A stretch of 5,239 nt of DNA from assembly GCA_026129385.1 (NCBI GenBank), contig JAHCIE010000250.1:1-5239 (forward strand). The letters run 5' to 3'. The position numbers and the translations under genes were made by a program. Below, piece by piece: positions 1 to 5,239 of this stretch. Position 1 is the first letter of the stretch, and every line of letters starts with the position of its first letter. The notes under the pieces are model-generated. The model had not been told where the DNA came from. It did no database searches and saw nothing but the letters and a program-made list of their open reading frames with translations. The DNA is from Anaerolineae bacterium (lineage in GTDB: Bacteria > Chloroflexota > Anaerolineae > Epilineales > JAHCIE01).

Positions 1-2
1 AC

Positions 3-815
3 GGCGCGCTGCCCGAGGAGATTCAGGTCGCTGAGGCGGCGCTGGCCCAGGCGCAGTCGGACCTGGCCGCCAGGCAGGCCAACGCCGCGCCCGCCCTGGC
101 CGCCGCCCGCGCCGCATTGCAGAGCGCGGAGACGCGGCTGGCCGACGCCGAGAGCGGCGCGACTGAGGAGGAGCGAGCCATTGCCACGGCGAATCTCGAC
201 CAGACCCAGCGCGGCCTCACCGACCTGCTGGCGATTCGCGACAACCCTATCGCTGCCAACAGCCAGGTGGACGCTGCCGACGGGCAGTTGGCGACAGCGA
301 AGGCCGCCGAGGCGGGCGCGCAGGCCCGGCTCGACGCTCTCAAGAACGGCGCGACGAGGGAGCAACTGGCGGTCGCCAAGGCGCAGGTGGCCCAGGCCGA
401 GGCGGCCCTGGCGGGCGCCACGGCTCAGGTAGCCAAGACGGCCGTGGCCGCCCCCCGCGACGGCGTCATCAGCCGCCGCGCCGTCCACGTCGGCGAGGCG
501 GTGTCGCCAGGCGCGTCGCTGCTGAGTATAGCCCCCCTCGGTGACTTGAAGCTGACGGTGTTTGTGCCGGAGGACCGTATCGGTCAAGTGATGCTCAACG
601 AGGGGGTTGACATCACCGTCGACTCGTTCCCAGGCGAGACGTTCCACGGCGCAGTGACTTTTATCTCGCCCCGGGCTGAATTCACGCCGCGCAACGTGCA
701 GACGCAGAACGACCGCGCCAAGACGGTGTTCGCCGTGCGGGTGCAGATCCCCAATTCCGACCAGCGCCTCAAGCCCGGCATGTTCGCCGACGCGCGCCTG
801 GGGGCGGGGAGGTAG
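3..815 (+). CDS. HlyD-family efflux adaptor (membrane fusion protein), 5'-truncated
   Basis: The reading frame is open from the window edge to TAG at 813-815, giving 270 visible residues. The N-terminus, with any membrane anchor and the first lipoyl half, lies upstream. Visible residues 1 to about 145 are Ala/Gln/Glu-rich helix typical of the HlyD coiled-coil hairpin, with a turn near RDNPIAANSQVDAA (about 79-92). Three related helix starts occur: GALPEE (1), GATEEE (52) and GATREQ (116). The returning lipoyl/barrel-sandwich half follows (about 148-179, APRDGVISRRAVHVGEAVSPG), then a beta-barrel (about 182-223) and the family-typical segment TPRNVQTQNDRAKTVFAVRV (about 228-247). It ends with LKPGMFADARL. 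Such adaptors link an inner-membrane ABC-2 pump to the periplasm or an outer channel, as YbhG is thought to do beside YbhFSR. The permease starts 4 nt downstream, so the two should act together. An internal TTG at 117 could be mistaken for the start, but the coiled coil continues upstream of it. Substrate unknown. Confidence 0.93.
   Translation, partial: GALPEEIQVAEAALAQAQSDLAARQANAAPALAAARAALQSAETRLADAESGATEEERAIATANLDQTQRGLTDLLAIRDNPIAANSQVDAADGQLATAKAAEAGAQARLDALKNGATREQLAVAKAQVAQAEAALAGATAQVAKTAVAAPRDGVISRRAVHVGEAVSPGASLLSIAPLGDLKLTVFVPEDRIGQVMLNEGVDITVDSFPGETFHGAVTFISPRAEFTPRNVQTQNDRAKTVFAVRVQIPNSDQRLKPGMFADARLGAGR
807..812 (+). promoter_or_regulatory. Ribosome binding site of the ABC-2 permease gene
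   Basis: GGGAGG lies 7 nt before the ATG at 820 and overlaps the last codons of the adaptor gene. It is a good Shine-Dalgarno match, supports the ATG at 820, and suggests translational coupling to the upstream gene. Confidence 0.7.
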
Positions 816-819
816 GCGG

Positions 820-1935
820 ATGCTGGAACGAATTCGCGCCCTGATGGTCAAGGAGTTTATCCAGATCGTCCGCGACCGGCGCACTCTGATAATCATCCTG
901 GTTCAACCCATGATGATGCTATTCCTGTTCGGGTATGCCATCAATACCACCGTCGACCATATCCCGACCGTCATCGCCGACCAGGTGCGCGACCAGCGCA
1001 GCCGCGACTTCGTGCGCGCTGTCGTCAACACGGGCTATTTCGACGTCGTGGGGGACGTCCCCGACGCGGGTGCGGCGCGCTCGACCATCGATAGTGGCGC
1101 GGCGAAGGTGGCCTTCATCATCCCGCCCACCTTCGGCGCGGACGTACTGGCGGGGCGACCGGCCCAGGTGCAGGCGCTCATAGACGGCTCAGACCCCAAC
1201 GTAGCCCAGACGGCCCTGCTGACGGCGAACACGCTCGCCCAGGCGCGGGGTGTGCAACTCCTGGCCGAGTCGACGGGCCGCTCGATCTCCTCACCCCTCG
1301 ACCTGCGCCCGAATATCCTCTATAACCCTGGCCTCCAGAGCGCCAACTTCATGATTCCCGGCCTGATCGGCGTCATCTTGCAGATTCAGGCCGTGCTGCT
1401 GACGGCCTTCGCCGTCGTCCGCGAGCGCGAGCGCGGCACGCTGGAGCAGTTGATCGTCACACCCATTCGCCCGACCGAAATGATTCTCGGCAAGTTGCTG
1501 CCCTACGTGGCCATCGCCTTCGCCCAGGTCGGGGCGACGCTGCTAATCGGCACGCTGTGGTTCGGCGTGCCCATCAACGGCAGTTTGCTGCTATTGATGC
1601 TGCTGTCCTTGCTGTTCCTGATTGGCGCGTTGGGCATGGGTCTCCTCATCTCCACCGTCTCGCGCACCCAGGCCCAGGCGATGCAGACGACCATGCTCAC
1701 CGTCATGCCGGCCTTCATCATCTCGGGCTTCATGTTCCCGCGCGAGTCGATGCCCCAGGCGATTCGCCTGCTATCCTACATCCTGCCCCTCACCTATTTC
1801 CTGGAAATTCTGCGCGGTATCATTCTCAAGGGTATTGGCCTGGAGTATCTGTACGGTCAGGCCCTGGCCCTCCTGATCTTCGCCATCGTCATCGCGGCCC
1901 TGAGTGTCATCCGCTTCCACAAGAGCTTAGAGTAG
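820..1935 (+). CDS. ABC-2 type transporter permease (YbhR/YbhS/YhhJ-like)
   Basis: This 371-residue integral membrane protein is of normal length for the family. An N-terminal amphipathic stretch containing KEFIQIVRDRRT leads into a first membrane segment (about 22-42). A large extracytoplasmic domain follows (about 43-175). Five more hydrophobic segments lie at about 178-200, 226-248, 255-280, 288-306 and 343-364. The cytoplasmic motif RERERGTLEQLIVTPIRPTE (201-220) and the SGFMFPRESMP...LPLTYFLEILRGIILKG region (302-338) are hallmarks of ABC-2 exporter permeases. It should form the translocation path, driven by the two downstream ATPases and working with the HlyD-type adaptor. The E. coli relative uses two permeases (YbhS and YbhR). 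Only one is visible here, so it either homodimerises or pairs with a partner encoded upstream of the window. The next gene begins 2 nt after its stop. The substrate cannot be read from the sequence. Confidence 0.95.
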   Translation: MLERIRALMVKEFIQIVRDRRTLIIILVQPMMMLFLFGYAINTTVDHIPTVIADQVRDQRSRDFVRAVVNTGYFDVVGDVPDAGAARSTIDSGAAKVAFIIPPTFGADVLAGRPAQVQALIDGSDPNVAQTALLTANTLAQARGVQLLAESTGRSISSPLDLRPNILYNPGLQSANFMIPGLIGVILQIQAVLLTAFAVVRERERGTLEQLIVTPIRPTEMILGKLLPYVAIAFAQVGATLLIGTLWFGVPINGSLLLLMLLSLLFLIGALGMGLLISTVSRTQAQAMQTTMLTVMPAFIISGFMFPRESMPQAIRLLSYILPLTYFLEILRGIILKGIGLEYLYGQALALLIFAIVIAALSVIRFHKSLE

Positions 1936-1937
1936 CC

Positions 1938-2900
1938 ATGTCTGCCGTGCAACCCGATGGGGCGTTCGCGATTCACACCCAGGCGCTGACGAAACGCTTC
2001 GGGACCGTGGCGGCCGTAGACCGTCTTGACCTGGATGTGCGAGTCGGCGAGATTCTGGGCCTGGTTGGCCCCGACGGCGCGGGCAAGACCACCACGCTGC
2101 GCATGCTGGCCGGGGTGATCGCGCCGACGGCGGGCAGCGCGACTGTGCTGGGCTTCGATGTGGTGGGGGAGGGCGACCGGGCACGGCGGCAAGTGGGCTA
2201 CGTCGCGCAGCGCTTCTCGCTGTATGGCGATCTGACCGTCGAGGAGAACATCCGCTTCTTCGCACAGGTATACGGCCTACGCCCTAGCGAGTGGACGACC
2301 TGGGCGGACGAGATACTGGCCTTCAGTGGCCTGGCGGAGTTTCAAAAGCGATTGGCCGACGACCTGTCGGGCGGCATGCGGCAGAAGCTGGCCCTGTCGT
2401 GCGCGCTGATTCACCGCCCCCACGTGCTGCTCCTCGACGAGCCGACGGCGGGCGTCGACCCGGTCTCGCGGCGCGACCTGTGGCGTATCCTCTACCGCCT
2501 GCAAGCCGACGGCTACACGGTGCTCCTCTCGACCGCCTACCTCGACGAGGCGGAACGCTGCCATCGCGTGGGCTTCCTGGGCCAGGGGCGCCTGCTGGCG
2601 GTGGGTACGCCCGATACCCTGCGCGCCCAACTGCCCCACACCCTGGTCGAGATCACCCTCGCCCTGCCTACCCCGGATAGCCTGCGCCGCGCCCGCGACC
2701 TGGCCCGGCTGGCATCGGTCACGCGCGGCGCGCAACTCTTCGGCGACCGCCTGCATGTCCTCGTCGACAGCCCCGCCGACGTCGAGGACGTGGCGCGGCA
2801 GGTTGCCAGTGAGGTGGCAATTCGCCAGGTCGCAGCGACGCCACCCACGCTGGAGGACGTATTCCTCGCGGCGCGGGGCGCGCCGGAGGAGGGCGCGTGA
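1938..2900 (+). CDS. ABC transporter ATPase 1 (first half of a split YbhF-like pair)
   Basis: This 320-residue cytoplasmic nucleotide-binding subunit matches the N-terminal half of YbhF. Visible motifs are Walker A GPDGAGKT (44-51, with the Asp variant seen in YbhF-type proteins), Q-loop Gln91, signature LSGGM (143-147), Walker B LLLDEPT (164-170, catalytic Glu168) and D-loop AGVDP (171-175). The switch region reads LLSTAYLDEAE, so Ala200 occupies the usual H-loop His position. This implies weak or no hydrolysis at its own site. A C-terminal extension (about 235-320) ends in PPTLEDVFLAA, as in drug-type ABC-2 ATPases. The ATG at 1938, 2 nt after the permease stop, is chosen because the conserved fold begins at once (AIHTQALTKRFG). 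The frame is open back to 1557, but that stretch lies inside the permease gene and encodes nothing recognisable. No strong Shine-Dalgarno is visible, so coupling to permease translation is likely. The gene overlaps the next by GTGA. Confidence 0.94.
   Translation: MSAVQPDGAFAIHTQALTKRFGTVAAVDRLDLDVRVGEILGLVGPDGAGKTTTLRMLAGVIAPTAGSATVLGFDVVGEGDRARRQVGYVAQRFSLYGDLTVEENIRFFAQVYGLRPSEWTTWADEILAFSGLAEFQKRLADDLSGGMRQKLALSCALIHRPHVLLLDEPTAGVDPVSRRDLWRILYRLQADGYTVLLSTAYLDEAERCHRVGFLGQGRLLAVGTPDTLRAQLPHTLVEITLALPTPDSLRRARDLARLASVTRGAQLFGDRLHVLVDSPADVEDVARQVASEVAIRQVAATPPTLEDVFLAARGAPEEGA
2885..2890 (+). promoter_or_regulatory. Ribosome binding site of ATPase 2, inside the ATPase 1 gene
   Basis: GGAGGA, followed by GGG, lies 6 nt before the GTG at 2897. 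It decides the start of ATPase 2: the GTG overlaps the ATPase 1 stop in GTGA (2897-2900), a classic arrangement for termination-reinitiation and near-equal synthesis of the two subunits. Confidence 0.75.
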
Positions 2901-3835
2901 GCGCGGCACAGGCGGTGGCGGTCGAGACGGTGGAACTGACGAAGCGCTTCGGCGAGTTCACCGCCGTCGATCGCGTCACCTTCGAGGTCGAGACGGGCGA
3001 GGTGTTTGGCTTCCTGGGGCCGAACGGGTCGGGGAAGACGACCACCATCCGCATGCTGTGCGGCATCATCCCGCCTTCCAGCGGGTCGGCGCAGGTCCTG
3101 GGGCTGGACGTGGTCCGCGACAGCGAGCGCATCAAGCACGAGATCGGCTACATGAGCCAGAAGTTCGCCCTGTACAACGACCTGACGGTGCGCGAGAATC
3201 TGTCCTTTTACGCGCGCGTTTACGGCGTGTCGCGCGCGGAGCGAGGGGCGCGCATCGACGCCATGCTCGACCGCTTCGACCTGACGGCCACCCATCACAC
3301 CCTGGTCAACGACCTGCCGAGTGGCCTGCGCCAGCGGGTGGCCTTCGCCGCCGCCGCCATCCACCAGCCGTCGATTCTCTTCCTGGACGAGCCGACGGCG
3401 GCCGTCGACCCGGCGGCCCGGCGCGGCTTCTGGGACATGATCTACGACACAGCCGCCAGCGGCACAACCGTCTTCGTCACCACCCACTATATGGACGAGG
3501 CCGAGTATTGCCACCGTCTCGCCTTCATGAGCCGTGGCAAGCTTATCGCCTACGACTCGCCCGCCGCCATCCGCCAGTCCCTCGGCGCTGACATGGTGGA
3601 GGTGGACGCCACGCCCGCCGCCGCCGCCCTCGACGCCCTGGTGGGGCAGCCCTGGGTGCGCGCCGCCACCCTCATGGGCGTGCGGCTGCACGTCATGCTC
3701 CAGCCCGGCGTGCCCCACGAGCGCGTCCGCGAGCATCTGACGAGCGCGGGCGTCACCGTTGCCTCGGTTGAACCCGCCACCCCCGCGCTGGAAGACGCCT
3801 TTGTGACGCTGATGACGGGGGCCACGGCTGGCTAG
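2897..3835 (+). CDS. ABC transporter ATPase 2 (second half of a split YbhF-like pair)
   Basis: This 312-residue nucleotide-binding subunit is paralogous to the preceding gene. Motifs are Walker A GPNGSGKT (41-48), Q-loop Gln88, Walker B LFLDEPT (161-167, Glu165), D-loop AVDP (169-172) and a true H-loop His197 in TTHYMDEAE. The signature is degenerate: LPSGL (140-144) replaces LSGGQ, recalling the non-canonical LPLGW-type signature of the second YbhF domain. The C-terminal part (about 233-312) ends in ATPALEDAFVTLMTG, as in related drug or polyketide exporters. It probably forms a heterodimer with ATPase 1 and powers the single visible permease. The start is GTG at 2897, with a good ribosome binding site and a 4-nt overlap. 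It is the last gene of the operon, and its stop at 3833-3835 overlaps the stop of the convergent gene. Confidence 0.94.
   Translation: MSAAQAVAVETVELTKRFGEFTAVDRVTFEVETGEVFGFLGPNGSGKTTTIRMLCGIIPPSSGSAQVLGLDVVRDSERIKHEIGYMSQKFALYNDLTVRENLSFYARVYGVSRAERGARIDAMLDRFDLTATHHTLVNDLPSGLRQRVAFAAAAIHQPSILFLDEPTAAVDPAARRGFWDMIYDTAASGTTVFVTTHYMDEAEYCHRLAFMSRGKLIAYDSPAAIRQSLGADMVEVDATPAAAALDALVGQPWVRAATLMGVRLHVMLQPGVPHERVREHLTSAGVTVASVEPATPALEDAFVTLMTGATAG
3832..3835. other. Shared CTAG: overlapping stop codons of convergent genes
   Basis: The palindrome CTAG supplies TAG for ATPase 2 on the + strand (3833-3835) and TAG for the nuclease-like gene on the - strand (3832-3834). The two convergent genes therefore have no intergenic spacer, and any terminator must lie inside the opposite coding region. 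Confidence 0.95.
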
Positions 3836-4647
3836 TCGAACAACCCCGGCTGGTACACCCCCTCGTCGTTGTCGGGGCTGACGAGGCGCGGCACGTCGCG
3901 GCCCTCGTCCAGCCCGCCCAGCTTGTTAACCTTGTCTACCACGGTCGGCACGCAGTAACTCTCCATCTCCTCGTGAATCTGCTTCGTATTGAAGCGCAGC
4001 AGGCTCCAGCCCGCCGTCTCCAGGTCGTTGTCGCGTAGGTTGTCCAGGGGAATACGCTCGGGGTCGCTGTGCCAGGTGTCGCCGTCGGTTTCTACGGCGA
4101 GCTTTCCCTGGGCGCAGTAGACAGCGAAATCGAGGGCATAGTCGCGGTCGTGGACGCGCACCCATTCCTGCCGCTCGGCCACAATCCTCAATCGCCGGAA
4201 CTCGGCCCACAATCGATCTTCCAGTGGACTGTCATCGAACAGGTCGTTGATTTCCTGGGCGGCCATGAACTTTCGCCATGTCGTGGGAATGAACACGATC
4301 CGTCGCCAGCGGCGGCTGACGATGGGTTGCGGCAGGCGATGCAGGTTGCTCAACATGATCTGGAAGTATTCACGCTGCGACTTGTTGTCGTCGCGCGGCG
4401 CATTGGGCAGCAACTGCCAGCGGTAGCGCCGCCGGATGTCGCGCACTTCGGCGTAGTAGCGGATGGCAAAGGCCTCACCGCCGAAGGCCTTCGTCTGGTA
4501 GAAGGCGAGCCACTCCGGCGGCCAGCGGTCCTTGAGCCACCTGGCCTGGCTCGCGACCGGGATGCGATACCAATGCTCCTCGTGGACGACAGTCCAGTCG
4601 ATGGGCTTGTTCATGATGGCGACGAGGACTTCACCGCGACGGGGCAT
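3832..4647 (-). CDS. DUF559/Vsr-like PD-(D/E)XK nuclease-domain protein with uncharacterised N-terminal half
   Basis: This 271-residue predicted soluble protein has two parts. The C-terminal part (about 140-245) follows the DUF559 pattern: PLEDRLWAEFRRL (Glu143), then ALDFAVY (Asp173), LAVETDGDTWH (Glu186, Asp188, His193), RDNDLETAGWSLLRF (205-219) and a final basic/polar helix. Asp173 and Glu186-x-Asp188 fit the PD-(D/E)XK metal site, so DNA cleavage or nicking is plausible but unproven. The N-terminal part (1 to about 135) has aromatic-rich beta-like stretches (HWYRIP 25-30, LAFYQTKAFG 47-56, YYAEVRDI, RRIVFIPTTW) of unknown function, possibly a small barrel that recognises nucleic acid. 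ATG at 4647 is preferred because GGGAGA lies 5 nt upstream and MPRRGEVLVAI recurs, as I recall, at the start of related proteins. A TTG at 4707 would add 20 residues encoded by repeat DNA. A later ATG at 4614 would remove conserved residues. No partner methylase is visible, so a restriction role is only a possibility. Confidence 0.82.
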   Translation of the reverse strand: MPRRGEVLVAIMNKPIDWTVVHEEHWYRIPVASQARWLKDRWPPEWLAFYQTKAFGGEAFAIRYYAEVRDIRRRYRWQLLPNAPRDDNKSQREYFQIMLSNLHRLPQPIVSRRWRRIVFIPTTWRKFMAAQEINDLFDDSPLEDRLWAEFRRLRIVAERQEWVRVHDRDYALDFAVYCAQGKLAVETDGDTWHSDPERIPLDNLRDNDLETAGWSLLRFNTKQIHEEMESYCVPTVVDKVNKLGGLDEGRDVPRLVSPDNDEGVYQPGLFD

Positions 4648-4652
4648 GGCCG

Positions 4653-4658
4653 TCTCCC
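4653..4658 (-). promoter_or_regulatory. Ribosome binding site of the nuclease-like gene
   Basis: On the - strand GGGAGA lies 5 nt before the ATG at 4647. It favours this start over the in-frame TTG at 4707 and the ATG at 4614. Confidence 0.65.
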
Positions 4659-4672
4659 ATTCAGAGGCTTTC

Positions 4673-4704
4673 AACGTAGAGGCGCACAGGCGCGGAGACG
4701 CGGA
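4673..4704. repeat. Degenerate 8-bp tandem repeat, four units
   Basis: Read on the + strand the units are AACGTAGA, GGCGCACA, GGCGCGGA and GACGCGGA. On the - strand this reads as TCCGCGTC, TCCGCGCC, TGTGCGCC, TCTACGTT, which resembles the CTCTGCG-type short repeats common between genes in many GC-rich environmental bacteria (from memory). It sits in the 105-nt gap between the MFS gene and the nuclease-like gene. Function unknown. Confidence 0.6.
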
Positions 4705-4722
4705 CAAACCCTACTTGCTGCC

Positions 4723-4738
4723 CTTCGTGTCTTCGTGC
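4723..4738. repeat. 8-bp tandem repeat, two units (CTTCGTGT/CTTCGTGC)
   Basis: Two adjacent 8-mers differ at one base. On the - strand they read GCACGAAGACACGAAG, like the ACACGAAG-type dispersed repeats often seen between bacterial genes (from memory). They lie 18 nt from the four-unit repeat and 14 nt past the end of the MFS coding region. No terminator or clear promoter was seen in the rest of the gap (4648-4752). Confidence 0.55.
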
Positions 4739-4752
4739 TCTGGCCCGGCGGC

Positions 4753-5239
4753 TCAATTCACGACGCTCGTCTGCGGCCCCACCAGCTTCGCGCGCTGCAG
4801 CGGCAGATACCACAGCAGCGCCAGGCCCGTGCCGACGGCGGTGAAGCCGAGGGCGGTGGTGAAGGCCTGGGGCGCGTAGTGACCCACCTCGGCGGCCGGG
4901 AACGCGCCGATGATGACGCCCATCCACCACTGCAAGATGAACGCGCCGCCAATCCCGAACAGGTTCACCGCCGACATGGCCCGCCCCCCCAGGGCGGCCG
5001 GGAACATGTGGCGGATGTTCGCCAGCAGCAGGATGTTGGCGGCGCCGGTCAGCCCGAACACCAGGAACAGCGGCCACACCGCCCACAACGGCGGCCGCGC
5101 GGCCAGCACGGCCTGGACGAGGGCGAAGACGATCGCGCTGCCAATGATGACCCGCCGCAGGCCGACGTGGTCACGCAGCCAGCCGCCGAGCGCGAAGCCG
5201 ACACTCGCGCCGACGCCGATGGCGAGCAGGATGCTGCTA
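4753..5239 (-). CDS. MFS transporter, C-terminal part (5' end beyond window)
   Basis: The frame is open from the window edge (5238) down to TGA at 4753-4755, giving 161 visible residues. Hydrophobic segments at about 1-17, 29-46, 53-74, 89-112 and 123-145 fit TM8-TM12 of a 12-helix major facilitator. Between the first two lies GGWLRDHVGLRR (18-29), which matches the MFS motif A pattern G-x3-D-x2-G-x-R-R found in the cytoplasmic loop 8-9. GRAMSAVNLFGIGGAFILQW (85-104) is typical of helix 11 in several MFS branches. The protein should be a secondary carrier in the cytoplasmic membrane, but its substrate cannot be told. An internal GTG at 5109 is not the start, since conserved sequence continues upstream. 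The nuclease-like gene follows in the same direction after 105 nt, so co-transcription is possible but no functional link is evident. Confidence 0.88.
   Translation of the reverse strand, partial: SSILLAIGVGASVGFALGGWLRDHVGLRRVIIGSAIVFALVQAVLAARPPLWAVWPLFLVFGLTGAANILLLANIRHMFPAALGGRAMSAVNLFGIGGAFILQWWMGVIIGAFPAAEVGHYAPQAFTTALGFTAVGTGLALLWYLPLQRAKLVGPQTSVVN

Noticed and set aside
1557..1937. N-terminal extension of ATPase 1 in its own frame
   Set aside because: It overlaps the conserved C-terminal half of the permease in another frame and encodes His/Pro/Arg-rich nonsense. The ABC fold starts just after the ATG at 1938.
2277..2909. Second long - strand open frame (210 codons) opposite ATPase 1
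   Set aside because: It is a shadow of the ATPase 1 reading frame, with no recognisable motif or ribosome binding site context.
2537..3736. Long - strand open frame (399 codons) across both ATPase genes
   Set aside because: It lies opposite two well-supported ABC ATPase genes, its product is Gly/Arg/His-rich without any domain, and long antisense frames are expected in GC-rich coding DNA.
3861..3886. Inverted repeat CCTCGTC...GACGAGG just after the exporter operon, considered as a terminator
   Set aside because: It is a 7-bp stem with a 12-nt loop, lies inside the convergent coding region and has no following T-tract. Such stems are easily found by chance in GC-rich DNA.
4648..4707. 20-residue N-terminal extension of the nuclease-like protein from TTG 4707
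   Set aside because: It is encoded by the 8-bp repeat and spacer, while the ATG at 4647 has a good ribosome binding site and begins the conserved sequence.
4532..4879. + strand open frame of 115 codons spanning the nuclease start, the gap and the MFS end
   Set aside because: It crosses two genes on the opposite strand, has no coherent domain, and no plausible ribosome binding site was seen.

Overview
The window is GC-rich and almost entirely coding. It probably comes from a member of the Chloroflexota or a similar GC-rich environmental bacterium. That placement rests on remembered resemblance: the nuclease-like gene opens with MPRRGEVLVAI, the HlyD-type protein has an RDNPIAANSQVDAA turn, and the one intergenic gap holds short 8-bp repeats of a kind common in such genomes. 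It is an inference, not a proof.

Left part (1-3835, + strand): a tightly packed operon for an ABC-2 type exporter, in the order periplasmic/membrane-fusion adaptor (HlyD type, 5' end cut off by the window), membrane permease, ATPase 1, ATPase 2. The junctions are a 4-nt gap, a 2-nt gap and a 4-nt GTGA overlap, so the genes are probably co-transcribed and translationally coupled. The set resembles the E. coli ybhG-ybhF-ybhS-ybhR system, but the two nucleotide-binding domains that are fused in YbhF are separate proteins here. The two ATPases are asymmetric. ATPase 1 keeps the LSGGM signature but has Ala in place of the H-loop His. ATPase 2 keeps the His but has a degenerate signature, LPSGL. 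In a head-to-tail heterodimer both defects would fall in the same composite site, leaving one consensus site and one degenerate site.

Right part (3832-5239, - strand): a complete gene for a protein with a C-terminal DUF559/Vsr-like PD-(D/E)XK nuclease domain and an uncharacterised N-terminal half. Upstream of it is the C-terminal part of an MFS transporter whose start lies beyond the window. The nuclease gene is convergent with the exporter operon, and the two stop codons share the palindrome CTAG, leaving no intergenic space. The only real intergenic gap (4648-4752) carries two short degenerate 8-bp tandem repeats.

No RNA genes, CRISPR arrays, insertion sequences or clear intrinsic terminators were seen. 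The most interesting points are the asymmetric split ATPase pair, the two-part nuclease-like protein, the shared CTAG stop and the 8-bp repeat cluster. No wholly new system is evident.
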